A stretch of DNA of 64,000 nt, from NCBI GenBank assembly GCA_038257155.1, contig JBBSJP010000005.1, positions 62,001-126,000 on the forward strand, in the 5' to 3' direction. Numbering within the stretch: position 1 is the stretch's first letter; every line of letters begins with the position of its first letter. The notes under the pieces were generated by a model. The model saw only the letters and a list, made by a program, of their open reading frames with translations. It did not search any database and was not told where the DNA came from. Position numbers and translations under genes: made by a program. The DNA comes from JANJTY01 sp038257155. Its GTDB lineage: Bacteria > Pseudomonadota > Gammaproteobacteria > Xanthomonadales > Xanthomonadaceae. Of the stretch, positions 19,073 through 27,335 are shown one piece after another.

Positions 19073-19086
19073 TCAAAAAGCCCTCA
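19073..19086 (+). promoter_or_regulatory. FNR/ANR-like box
   Basis: TTGTCCTGGATCAA; read on the other strand it is TTGATCCAGGACAA, one base from the common ANR box TTGATCCAGGTCAA. It lies 131 bp before the start of the Crp/Fnr-family gene and could place that gene under oxygen control or autoregulation. A single site could be chance. Confidence 0.4.
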
Positions 19087-19216
19087 AACGTACGCGCGCA
19101 TGGTGGTAGCCGCGTATCATCGGACAAGGGGAACCTTCCAGTGGGCGCACTCAATCGCTTCTCGTTACCGCGCATATGGGTATCGAGTGCAGTGCCCTTC
19201 ACCTGGAGTTACGGCC

Positions 19217-19993
19217 ATGATCAATTCATTGAGCCTCGTCGCCAAAAGTCACCGGACCGAAGCGACCCCCGAGTTCCATTGCGCGGCGGGACCCCCTTTG
19301 CGTCAGAACCTGCTTCTGGCGGCACTGAGCGGCGACGAACTTGGGCGCCTGAGCGGCGAGTTGTCGCTTGTTTCACTTCAGCCCGGACAGGTCATTTGCG
19401 AGTCCGGATGCAAGCAGCAGTATTCGTATTTTCCGACTTCGGCGCTGGCGTCGCTGTTCAACGAAACTGCCGACGGCGCAACTATCGAGGTGGCGGAAGT
19501 CGGCAACGAGGGGTTGGCCGGGATAGGCGTGGTACTGGTCGGCGAAGCCAGCGCGCACCGGTTGGTCGTGGAAAGCGGAGGCGAAGCCCTGCGAATCCAC
19601 GCGGCAGCGCTGAGGTCGGAGTTTCATCGTGGAGGGGCGGTGCAGCGTCTGTTGCTTCGCTATGCCCAGTCATGGATCACGCAAATCGCCCAGGCCGCTG
19701 CATGTAGCCGCCACCATTGCGTGCGGGAGCGCTTGTGCCGTCGACTGCTGAGCAGCCTGGATCGCGCGAACAGCAACGAGATTCACCTCACGCATGACAC
19801 CATCGCCCACATGCTCGGCGTGCGGCGTGAAAGCATTTCCTTCGAGGCCGGCAGGCTGCACCATGCCGGAGTGATCGACTATCGCCGCGGAACGATTCAC
19901 ATCATTGACAGGACTCGGCTCGAGTCGCAGGCATGCGAGTGCTACCGCATCCTCAAGAGCGAGCTCGCCCGTCTGGCGCCCACAGCTCATTAG
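19217..19993 (+). CDS. Crp/Fnr family transcriptional regulator (paralogue 1)
   Basis: 258 residues from the ATG at 19217, which has GGAG upstream. The N-terminal part is a cyclic-nucleotide-binding-like beta-roll (LQPGQVICESGCKQQYSYFP...VGNEGLAGIG); the C-terminal winged helix contains HDTIAHMLGVRRESISFEAG. There is no Fe-S cysteine set like that of FNR, and the cAMP-contact residues are not recognisable. It shares the distinctive LLRYAQSWITQIAQAAACSR segment with the regulator at 33675. It sits between the two polysaccharide blocks and may regulate one or both; that is inference from position. Confidence 0.9.
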   Translation: MINSLSLVAKSHRTEATPEFHCAAGPPLRQNLLLAALSGDELGRLSGELSLVSLQPGQVICESGCKQQYSYFPTSALASLFNETADGATIEVAEVGNEGLAGIGVVLVGEASAHRLVVESGGEALRIHAAALRSEFHRGGAVQRLLLRYAQSWITQIAQAAACSRHHCVRERLCRRLLSSLDRANSNEIHLTHDTIAHMLGVRRESISFEAGRLHHAGVIDYRRGTIHIIDRTRLESQACECYRILKSELARLAPTAH

Positions 19994-20049
19994 AACTGAC
20001 GTCGGCAGCATGCACTGTGGCGATGCTCCCGGCTCGTGCACCAAGCTAA

Positions 20050-20083
20050 TGTAGAGTCGAGCTTGCTCGGCTGCAGCGCTGAG
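20050..20083. repeat. REP-like repeat, copy A
   Basis: TGTAGAGTCGAGCTTGCTCG followed by GCTGCAGCGC, containing a GTCGAGC/GCTCGGC imperfect stem. It is nearly identical (two mismatches over 30 bp) and in the same orientation to the copy at 20551, the two enclosing the DUF302 gene. The style matches REP elements of Pseudomonas and Lysobacterales. Confidence 0.8.
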
Positions 20084-20115
20084 ACGCAGTCAATCAATAA
20101 CCCGAGAGGTGGAAC

Positions 20116-20505
20116 ATGAGCCAGTATGTCTTCGGCAAGGTTGTGAACATGAACTTCGAGCAGGCGACCGAGGCGGTCACGCAGGCGCTTGCGAAGGAAG
20201 GCTTTGGCGTGCTCACCGAGATCGATGTAGCGGCGACATTGAAGAAAAAGCTCGGCATCGATCGACCCGCGTGCAGGATACTCGGAGCCTGCAATCCCCA
20301 GTTCGCCGCGCAGGCACTTGAGTTCGAGCCGCAGATCGGTGCGCTGCTTCCATGCAACGTGGTAGTACGCCAGGATGAAGCCGGCACGACGATCGTGGAA
20401 TTCATGGATCCGAATGCCGTGCTGCAACTTGTCGACCGGCCCGAAGTGAACGCAATGGCGGCCGAAGTGCGGGCGCGGCTTGTGCGGGTGATGGAATCCC
20501 TGTGA
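20116..20505 (+). CDS. DUF302 family protein
   Basis: 129 residues, starting after a clear GAGAGGTGG ribosome-binding site. The sequence EAVTQALAKEGFGVLTEIDV, then ACRILGACNPQFAAQAL and GALLPCNVVVRQDEAG, is the complete DUF302 fold (about 130 residues). The biochemical role of the family is not established; members are often found in redox or sulfur-related contexts. Here it stands alone between two REP-like repeats, downstream of a Crp/Fnr regulator gene. Confidence 0.92.
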   Translation: MSQYVFGKVVNMNFEQATEAVTQALAKEGFGVLTEIDVAATLKKKLGIDRPACRILGACNPQFAAQALEFEPQIGALLPCNVVVRQDEAGTTIVEFMDPNAVLQLVDRPEVNAMAAEVRARLVRVMESL

Positions 20506-20550
20506 CAGCGAGTGCTCAGTTCTAGCCGCGCAACCGACAGGTGGACATTT

Positions 20551-20583
20551 TGTAGAGCCGAGATTGCTCGGCTGCAGCGCCGG
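20551..20583. repeat. REP-like repeat, copy B
   Basis: TGTAGAGCCGAGATTGCTCG followed by GCTGCAGCGC, the second copy of the repeat at 20050. It lies between the DUF302 gene and the convergent YdcF gene. Confidence 0.8.
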
Positions 20584-20656
20584 GAATTTCGGCGATGGTG
20601 ATGCAATGCAAGGGGCCAGGATCCGCTCTGCAAGGGTTTGGAAACTACTTCCGGCA

Positions 20657-21385
20657 TCACGTTCGCCAGGCCTTCCAGCGGTAGTACAAGGCGCCAACCA
20701 CTTCGTGCAGTGCAGCTTCGCTCTTGCGCAATGCAGACGACTGCGGCAGCCAGGCCGTGACGCCGCTGACCGCGACGAATTGACGGTCGAGCGGCCAGGG
20801 ACAGACGTCGAATCCGGCAAGCTCGAAGGCCAGTCGCGCACGCGGCAGGTGCAGAGCGCTGCTGGCCAGGGCGATGTGTCGCGGCGGCGGCAACAGGTCT
20901 GCCATGGCGCGCGCACTTTCCCATGTGGTTTCCGACGCGGTTTCCAGCAGCGGGCCGGGTCCAGCGCTTTCCAGCCGCTGCAGCAGGGCATCCATCACGC
21001 GCGCTTCAGCCAGCGCGTGTGGCCCGCCGCCGCTGATCGCGCGATGCCAGGTGGCCGGTGGCGGATTCTCCAGTAGCGCGAACGTACGGCGCAGCGAATC
21101 GTGGGTCAGTGCACCGCCGTCGTCCTCGCCATCGGGGGCGCGGTCAAGACCGCCGGCCAACAACACCAGCCATTCCACCTTGGCGCAGTCACCTGGCAAA
21201 GCCACGGCGTCCCGCTCGATGCGCCCGACCAGCCAGTTCGCGCCGGCAGGCGTCATCCCCAGCCAGGCCGCCGTCATCAGAACAATGCCCGGCAGACACA
21301 GTGCCGACCATCGCTTCCATTGACCGAAAGCGACCAGGGGCAGGCCCAGCAGCAGCCAGGTCAGCGGTGACAACAACAGACTCAT
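20657..21385 (-). CDS. YdcF/DUF218 family protein
   Basis: 242 residues from the ATG at 21385, which overlaps the flippase stop (ATGA). Two N-terminal hydrophobic segments are followed by the DUF218 core: VEWLVLLAGGLDR, AISGGGPHALAEARVM, the SETTWESARAMADLLP motif and HIALASSALHLPRARLAFEL. The family includes E. coli SanA, YdcF and ElyC, linked to envelope polysaccharide and undecaprenyl-phosphate metabolism. Coupling to a flippase gene supports a role in exopolysaccharide assembly. The frame continues open upstream for over 500 codons, but that part is an out-of-frame shadow of the flippase. Confidence 0.88.
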   Translation of the reverse strand: MSLLLSPLTWLLLGLPLVAFGQWKRWSALCLPGIVLMTAAWLGMTPAGANWLVGRIERDAVALPGDCAKVEWLVLLAGGLDRAPDGEDDGGALTHDSLRRTFALLENPPPATWHRAISGGGPHALAEARVMDALLQRLESAGPGPLLETASETTWESARAMADLLPPPRHIALASSALHLPRARLAFELAGFDVCPWPLDRQFVAVSGVTAWLPQSSALRKSEAALHEVVGALYYRWKAWRT

Positions 21386-22899
21386 GGCGGCGCGACCGTG
21401 TCGCGCTCCGCAGTCGTGCTGCGCCACAGGCGCCGCCGTATGCGGGGATCGAGCGCAATCACGGCGAGCGAAGCCATTGCAACCCAGGAGCCAGCCACCA
21501 TCAAGCGCGCGAGTGGTGTGCGTGCACCGAAGTAGTCGAGTTCCTGCAGGCCCATCATCAACAGCAGTGGCAGTGCCACCGCCAGCAGCAAGCGGTACGT
21601 AGCCGGAAGGTAGCGCAGCGTCGGCGGACATTGGCGGTACTGCATAACCGCCAGTGCGGCATAACCTACTGCGGTTGCCAACGCGGCGCCGAGCACGCCG
21701 AAGTGCAGGATCAGCGGAATGCTGAGCATCAGCTTGATGGTGGTCGCCATCAGGATGACGAGCAGATAGCGCATTGCCCGCCGCTGCAGCAGCAGGCCGT
21801 AGTTGGCTACCTCGAACAGCGAGTGCCAGACCAGACAGATGCCGATGATCACGAACACCGGTGCCGATTCCGCCTTGGCAGTTCCCGCCAGCAGGACCAG
21901 CGCGTCGGCCCCGCCGCACAGCAGCAGCGCGGTACACAGCGCGACGACGTATACCCAGTTGTCGAGCATGCGTTGTTTGAGCGCCAGCACGGCGGGCGCA
22001 CCCTCGAGCTCGAAGTGGCGCAGCGCGGCGGGTGTGAACGCCTGGTTGAGGCTGGCACCGAGCAGCATGCCGAGCGCCATCGCCAGGCCAAAGCCGATCG
22101 TATAGACGCCAACCTGTTCGAGGCTGTCGGTCAGGCCACGCAAGAGAATGCGGTCGGCCATGCCGAACACCACGCTGCTCAGTTCGCTCGCCATCATCGG
22201 CAGCCCGAAAGCGAGTCCAGTAATCACAGCGGCGCGCTTGGGCCGCTGCACGGGTGCCGGCAGCCAGCGAAGCAGCCAGCGCGTCAGCAGCAGCGCCACC
22301 AGCACCAGCACGAGGGTGCGCGCGCCCAGGACGCCGATTGCGGAGCGCTCCAGGAATACCAGTGTGCCCAGCACCAGCAACAGCTCGCTCCAACGCCAGG
22401 TGGTTCTCAGCCAGAACGACAGATCCGAGCGTTCCAGCGCGTACATCACCGACTCGACCAGGCTGCTCCAGACCAGCAAGGGCAGCGAAAGCAGCAGCAA
22501 CCAGACGATCGCCTGCTCTTCGGTCGGTAGCCGCTGCGCCAGCAGTGCCGCAGCCAGCAGGCAGCACAGCCATAGCGCCAGCGACAAGCCGAAGGGCAAC
22601 AGGATGTGGTTGCTGCGGAAAGCCGCCAGCGCCGCCGGACTGGCCGGCCGGGGGTAGAAGCGCAGCACGCTGTGCTGCGCGCCGAGCTTGAGCAGACCGG
22701 CCAGCAACAGCAGCCAGGCCTCGTAGTAGCCGAGCAGGCCGAACTGCCGGTTGTCGAGCAGTCGCGCCATCAGCGGAAACGACAGAAAACCTGCGGCGAC
22801 CACCAATACATTGCTGCCCAGGTAGCGCAGGTAATGCTTGACGATGCCGACGGAAGGCGCAGTCGATACCGGTGACAAAGTTTCCGCCGGTGATCTCAT
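21382..22899 (-). CDS. Polysaccharide flippase, Wzx/MATE-like family
   Basis: 505 residues from the ATG at 22899, with about 12-14 hydrophobic segments. The start VKHYLRYLGSNVLVVAAGFL and FPLMARLLDNRQFGLLGYYE is characteristic of the lipopolysaccharide flippase/PST family, which moves undecaprenyl-linked repeat units across the inner membrane. It is the only flippase in the window, so it presumably serves the polymerase and export genes of the forward operon as well. It is followed, with overlap, by the YdcF gene, and is divergent from the acetyltransferase gene. Confidence 0.9.
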   Translation of the reverse strand: MRSPAETLSPVSTAPSVGIVKHYLRYLGSNVLVVAAGFLSFPLMARLLDNRQFGLLGYYEAWLLLLAGLLKLGAQHSVLRFYPRPASPAALAAFRSNHILLPFGLSLALWLCCLLAAALLAQRLPTEEQAIVWLLLLSLPLLVWSSLVESVMYALERSDLSFWLRTTWRWSELLLVLGTLVFLERSAIGVLGARTLVLVLVALLLTRWLLRWLPAPVQRPKRAAVITGLAFGLPMMASELSSVVFGMADRILLRGLTDSLEQVGVYTIGFGLAMALGMLLGASLNQAFTPAALRHFELEGAPAVLALKQRMLDNWVYVVALCTALLLCGGADALVLLAGTAKAESAPVFVIIGICLVWHSLFEVANYGLLLQRRAMRYLLVILMATTIKLMLSIPLILHFGVLGAALATAVGYAALAVMQYRQCPPTLRYLPATYRLLLAVALPLLLMMGLQELDYFGARTPLARLMVAGSWVAMASLAVIALDPRIRRRLWRSTTAERDTVAPP

Positions 22900-22981
22900 G
22901 CCTGCATGCTGGCGCGTGTGCGCCGGGACATCGGTGCGCAAGCACACCGACGGCCGCGGGCCGCGGTAAGACTATTGGCGC

Positions 22982-23569
22982 ATGCCATCAGCAACGTCTG
23001 TCCACGCCAACGAGGCAGTGCGCGAAGCGCGTCGCGCGGCCTTGCCTGCCGACTACGCCCGTTATCTGGCCATCGCCCAGGCCGACGCCAGTGGATTGCG
23101 CGCTCACCTGCAGGCGGTCTGCGCCTTTGGATTCCTGGCTACCTGCGTCTACCGCTACGGACGCTGGACGCGCCGCGTACAACCTCGTCTGCTGGCCCTG
23201 CCGCTGGTCCTGCTGTACCACCTCATGAACCTGCCGGTGCGAACCCTGCTCGGCATCGAGCTGTCGACATTGTCCGACATCGGGCCGGGCCTCTACATCG
23301 GACATTCTGGCGGCATCGTGGTGTGTGGCCAGCTTGGCGCACGATGTTCGCTGGGGCAGGGCGTTACCATCGGCGCTCGCGGCGCCGGTCGTTCCAACGG
23401 CTATCCGGTGCTGGGTGACGGCGTGTATCTCGGCGCTGGCTCCATGGTGCTGGGCCGGGTGGTGCTGGGCGATGGAGTGATCGTGGGCGCCAACACTGTA
23501 GTGGTCGAGGACGTGCCTGCCGGTTGCCGCGTGGTCTCCGCCAAGGCGCGCATCCTGCCGCCGCGCTGA
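22982..23569 (+). CDS. Hexapeptide-repeat acetyltransferase, CysE-like
   Basis: 195 residues. After an N-terminal helical region comes a left-handed beta-helix of hexapeptide repeats: ISDIGPGLYIGHSGGIVV-like turns, CSLGQGVTIGARG, YPVLGDGVYLGAGSMVLG and DGVIVGANTVVVEDVPAG. This is the serine O-acetyltransferase (CysE)-like branch frequently used in polysaccharide loci to acetylate sugars from acetyl-CoA. The surrounding flippase and glycosyltransferase genes favour a polysaccharide acetyltransferase over cysteine synthesis. It is the only plus-strand gene in the second block and is divergent from the flippase (82 bp between starts). Confidence 0.88.
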   Translation: MPSATSVHANEAVREARRAALPADYARYLAIAQADASGLRAHLQAVCAFGFLATCVYRYGRWTRRVQPRLLALPLVLLYHLMNLPVRTLLGIELSTLSDIGPGLYIGHSGGIVVCGQLGARCSLGQGVTIGARGAGRSNGYPVLGDGVYLGAGSMVLGRVVLGDGVIVGANTVVVEDVPAGCRVVSAKARILPPR

Positions 23570-23772
23570 TGTAACGACATCAAACCAGCATTGACCCTGT
23601 TGAATGTGGGCTGCCGCACACGAGCTCGCGCCAAGTCTGTATGAAGCCGCAACAGCGTCGACTTGCCAGCAGGATTTGCGGCCTTAATGTTGTTCAGGGC
23701 ACAGACCTGATGTGCACTGGGTCCCAGTCTGTCGGCATGAAGTTCCATCCCGCTCGTTCCAGTTTGTCGCAC

Positions 23773-23803
23773 CCTGCACCGCGCGAGTTCGCGCGGCGCA
23801 GGG
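23773..23803. terminator. Strong GC-rich stem-loop between convergent genes
   Basis: CCCTGC-a-CCGCGCGA facing TCGCGCGG-c-GCAGGG, followed on the plus strand by GTTTGG. It lies between the convergent acetyltransferase and beta-helix genes and could terminate both, although the T-runs are short. Confidence 0.6.
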
Positions 23804-23811
23804 TTTGGCAA

Positions 23812-25488
23812 TCAGTTGAAGCTGTCGTGGAAGATTCTCGCTTCGGGCGCACCACCACCTCCCTGCACGTATTCGTAGGCGCCAATGTCGGGCGATCCGT
23901 CACTGCGCGCGTTACCGCGGTAGTCGTTCGGCGGCGCCAGCGAACTGGAGCCCGCATTGATCAGCGGAGAGCCGACCTTGGGTTCGGGGTCAAATGCGGC
24001 CAGCAAGGGATTGGCGATCATTGGCGGAGTGCACAGACTGTCGCCGGGGCAGACATCGTTCTTCACCCCACTGACACTGTTGCGCGACCAGCTCAGCTGC
24101 GCAGTGCCGCCATCGGTGTACTGCACGCAGCTGCGGTCCCATGGCTGGCGCCAATCGACCTCACCCATCAGCAGGTTGTTGGTTACCACCAGCTGCGCCG
24201 CACTGCCTCCGCCACCGCTCATGATCAGGCAGTCGCCCTGACCGGTCACGGTATTGTTCACCACTTCGACGCGGCTGCTGGCAAGCAGGCCGATCGACAG
24301 CGAGTTGCCCAGAGCGCGGCAATGGTCACCGTCATGCATGTTGGCGTGGCCAACGAAGTAGGCGCAGTTGCCGACAATGACCGAGTTCTCGATGCGCGCA
24401 TCGCCCTTGGTCTTGAGCTGGTTTCCGGCGTTGCCCTCGAACCATCCACGGCGTACGGTTACCCGGCTGCCCTCGGTCATGTACAACAGGTCAATGCCGT
24501 CCGAGGTGTTGTGGTGCACCAGGGCATCTTCGAAGATCCAGTGCCCGCCGGTCGCCGCGGTGCCGAGTCCGTCACCGTAGCCACCAGCGGTCTGGCCCCA
24601 GCAGCCGAAGGGTTGGCCGCCCGGATAACGTTCGCCGCAGCCGTTCCATGCGATTTCCAGTTCGCGAAACAGCAGGGTGCCGCTGTTCGAGCTACCGCTG
24701 CCGATATCGCCATCCCAGCCGGACCAGCCATTGCCGCGCAGGGTCAGGCGATCAGACGTCCAATCCTGCAGCCCGCCGGCCAGCACACCGCGATTGGCCA
24801 TGCCGTGCACGTTGACGTCACGAATAAGCACCTTGGCCGAAGCGCTGGCCTTGATACCGGTGCTGGCCCAGTCGCCCCAGGGCGGCGCGTCGCGTTTGCA
24901 GGCGTCGACCTCACCGCTACAGACGCCGCCGTGGCAATGGTGTTCGATGCAGCTATCGTGGTCGGTGATCTCCAGGCAGGCCAGTTCCACGTTCGAACTG
25001 CCCTGCAGGTTGACCACCATGGCGGCGCGCTCGGTGCCCCAAAGTTCGGGCGCGGCGCTGCATCCGGTGTCATGGCCGGCGCCGAGGATACGTGTGGGCT
25101 GGCTCGGCGAGGGACCGCTGGGTACCTTCGTCATGTGGCAGTCCCAACTCCAGGCCGGATTGCAGATCGTCGCCCCGGGAGCGCCCTGGCCCATGCGATA
25201 GCTGCCAGAACCGATCAACAGGGTGTCGCCGCCCTGGATACGCGCCGGTCCGCCGGGTGGCAATGCCATGAACGGATGCTTCCAGGCGCAGGCCTGGGCA
25301 GTTCCGCTACCCGGATAGGGGGTGTTGCTGCGCCCGTTGCACTGGCTGATGTCGCCACCATCGCTGCGCACGAACCAGTTTGTCGCACTGGCCTCGGCCG
25401 ATATCCAGGCAAAGCCCAGACAGAGTAGCCAGGAAAGTACTGCACGGATGGGGTAAGGCTGACGCTGGGAGTTAGCTACGTTGGCCAT
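23812..25488 (-). CDS. Secreted right-handed beta-helix protein with IFHDSFN tail
   Basis: 558 residues from the ATG at 25488. A signal peptide ends near residue 35 (ISAEASA). The body carries repeated short strands with Asn/Gly turns, as in right-handed beta-helix proteins (pectate-lyase/chondroitinase-B-like), including LPPGGPARIQGGDTLLIGSG, a Cys/His-rich ITDHDSCIEHHCHGGVCSG and GNGWSGWDGD. The late segment GSPLINAGSSSLAPPNDYRG and DIGAYEY is common in secreted beta-helix proteins. It ends ARIFHDSFN, a probable sorting tail. Homologous to the gene at 25896. Role in the polysaccharide locus unknown; a lyase, epimerase or surface adhesin are possible. Confidence 0.82.
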   Translation of the reverse strand: MANVANSQRQPYPIRAVLSWLLCLGFAWISAEASATNWFVRSDGGDISQCNGRSNTPYPGSGTAQACAWKHPFMALPPGGPARIQGGDTLLIGSGSYRMGQGAPGATICNPAWSWDCHMTKVPSGPSPSQPTRILGAGHDTGCSAAPELWGTERAAMVVNLQGSSNVELACLEITDHDSCIEHHCHGGVCSGEVDACKRDAPPWGDWASTGIKASASAKVLIRDVNVHGMANRGVLAGGLQDWTSDRLTLRGNGWSGWDGDIGSGSSNSGTLLFRELEIAWNGCGERYPGGQPFGCWGQTAGGYGDGLGTAATGGHWIFEDALVHHNTSDGIDLLYMTEGSRVTVRRGWFEGNAGNQLKTKGDARIENSVIVGNCAYFVGHANMHDGDHCRALGNSLSIGLLASSRVEVVNNTVTGQGDCLIMSGGGGSAAQLVVTNNLLMGEVDWRQPWDRSCVQYTDGGTAQLSWSRNSVSGVKNDVCPGDSLCTPPMIANPLLAAFDPEPKVGSPLINAGSSSLAPPNDYRGNARSDGSPDIGAYEYVQGGGGAPEARIFHDSFN

Positions 25489-25895
25489 CAAGTTTCGCCT
25501 CCAGTTGCGGCAGAGCCGGATGTGATCCGGATGCGGGCTATCCTGCCGGACCTCCAACACGTGAGTGCTGGTGCCGGAACCGATAGTGCGTGGAGGAAAA
25601 ACTATGCTAGCGCGGCCTCGATAATGGCCTCTTAACACCGAAACGATTCAGTTTCGCGGGGCAGTTGTGTTACCTGCCGAACAGACCAAACGAATGAACT
25701 GGTGACATAAATTCTCGACGCGTTGAGCGACCGCGCGCGGCTGTCATGCCTCGTGATCCGGTCGTCTCGCAGCGGGCTGAAAACCACAGCGCACCGGCAT
25801 TTTGTGGGCATTGCCTTCACGCGCGAGGCGACCCGACTGCTCGCGCCGCAACGTCGAGACCTCAGCTACTCAGGTACGTGCGTTGCCGCACATAA
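25489..25895. other. Gap between the two beta-helix genes
   Basis: No gene recognised. It contains a small stem-loop (CGAAAC GATTCA GTTTCG at 25639-25656). None of the three minus-strand frames resembles the C-terminal part that the upstream paralogue lacks. Confidence 0.5.
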
Positions 25896-27335
25896 TTATC
25901 GGGACACTTCGTCGCAGCGATTGCCCGCCGGGCATTGCCCGTTACGTAGCCCGGAAAAGTGGTTATTGCGCGTTTCCAGGCGTGCAGCGGTCTGGTGGAG
26001 GTAGACGCCACAGACGCGGCGAGACTGTCCGCCCCACATGGCGCCACCCTGCAGACGGTTGTCATCCAGTTGCACCCGACTGGCGGCCGAACCGCCTTCG
26101 ACAACCACCAGGCAGTCGCCTTCGCCGGCAAGCGTGTTGCCCTGCAGCCTTGCTTCGCTGCCCGGCCAAAGCGCCAGCACGACGGTATTTCCCCCGGCCC
26201 GGCAATGGTCGGTGGCGGCGAGACCTGACTCTCCGCCCAAGGCGCTGCAGCTGCCGTCGACGTGCGAATCGACCATCGACGCCGTGCCCGATGCCTTGAG
26301 CTGATTACCGGCGTTGTCATGCAGATGCGAACGGCGCACCGCTAGCGTTGCAGGCGGGCGCAGATAGAGCAGATCCAGACCATCGGATGCGTTGTGGTGG
26401 ATGCGGGCGCCGTCGAACAGCCAGTCGCCAGCAGTGGCGGCGGTGCCAAGACCATCACCGTAGCCGCCGCTGGACTGCCCCCAGCAGCCAAAATGACGCG
26501 GATCGGGATAGTCCTCGGCGCAGCCGTTCCAGGCGATCTCGACATCAATGAAGGACAGCTTGCCGCTGTTGCTGCTGTCAGGCTCGCCCAGATCGCCATC
26601 CCAGCCAGACCAGCCGTTGCCGACCAGGCGAACGCTCAACAGACGCCAATCGCGCAGGCGCCCGGCATGGATTCCGCTATGCGCCATCCCATGGATATCC
26701 AGATCTCGCAGCAGCACGCCTTCGGAATCGCGCGCGTAAAGACCGGTGCCCGCCCAATCGCCGTACGGATAGGTTTCGCGCGGACAGGACACGACTTCAG
26801 CGCCGCAGTCGCCACCGTGGCAGTGGTTCTCGACGCAACGATGATGGTCGGTGATTTCCAGGCAGGCGACTTCGATGTGATCGCTCTGGTCGAGATTGAG
26901 CACCCTGGCGGCACGTTCCGCGCCCCACAGCTGAGGGCGCTCGTGGCACTCGCCGGCAGCGTCGAGGCCGATCAGGCGGGTCGGTTGTGCTGCTGAGAGT
27001 CCGGAGGGCAGGGCGGACATGTGGCAGTCCCAGGGCCAGTCTGCATGGCAGGCGGCGGCCCCGGGAGCGCCCAGCCCCATGCGATAGCTGCCGGGTCTGA
27101 TGGTCAGGGTGTCGCCGCCTGCTATCCGCGCCGGGCCGCCAGGCGGCAGAGCGATGAAGGGATGCAGCCAGGCGCAGTCGCGGCTACCGGCCGCATTGGC
27201 CAAGGATTGATCGACTTGACCGCTGCAGGCGAGCTCGTCGCCGCCATCTACTCGCACCACATAGTCGAGCGCCGCAGCCCACATGGGCAAGAGCATTGCC
27301 AGCAGGCCGCTGCCGAGCGCCAACCACCGGCTCAT
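25896..27335 (-). CDS. Secreted right-handed beta-helix protein, C-terminally shortened paralogue
   Basis: 479 residues from the ATG at 27335, which overlaps the glycosyltransferase stop (ATGA). The signal peptide is hydrophobic with a probable cut after WAAA. It matches the neighbour at 23812 over its whole length: LPPGGPARIAGGDTLTIRPG, ITDHHRCVENHCHGGDCG, VGNGWSGWDGDLG, GGYGDGLGTAATAGDWLFDG. It stops after CPAGNRCDEVSR, about 75 residues before the equivalent end of its neighbour, so it lacks the GAYEY segment and the IFxxxF tail. The pair is a tandem duplication followed by divergence; whether this copy is still secreted to the same place is open. Confidence 0.8.
   Translation of the reverse strand: MSRWLALGSGLLAMLLPMWAAALDYVVRVDGGDELACSGQVDQSLANAAGSRDCAWLHPFIALPPGGPARIAGGDTLTIRPGSYRMGLGAPGAAACHADWPWDCHMSALPSGLSAAQPTRLIGLDAAGECHERPQLWGAERAARVLNLDQSDHIEVACLEITDHHRCVENHCHGGDCGAEVVSCPRETYPYGDWAGTGLYARDSEGVLLRDLDIHGMAHSGIHAGRLRDWRLLSVRLVGNGWSGWDGDLGEPDSSNSGKLSFIDVEIAWNGCAEDYPDPRHFGCWGQSSGGYGDGLGTAATAGDWLFDGARIHHNASDGLDLLYLRPPATLAVRRSHLHDNAGNQLKASGTASMVDSHVDGSCSALGGESGLAATDHCRAGGNTVVLALWPGSEARLQGNTLAGEGDCLVVVEGGSAASRVQLDDNRLQGGAMWGGQSRRVCGVYLHQTAARLETRNNHFSGLRNGQCPAGNRCDEVSR

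Noticed and set aside
20657..22945. 762-codon frame suggesting a large fusion with the YdcF protein
   Set aside because: Its N-terminal 500 codons are an out-of-frame shadow of the flippase; the real gene starts at the ATG at 21385 overlapping the flippase stop.
23640..25428. 595-codon plus-strand frame opposite the beta-helix gene
   Set aside because: The minus-strand gene has a signal peptide, a beta-helix pattern and a clear paralogue; the plus-strand frame has none of these.
23812..25488. PEP-CTERM or GlyGly-CTERM protein
   Set aside because: The C-terminus has no VPEP or GlyGly motif, hydrophobic helix or basic end; it stops at IFHDSFN.
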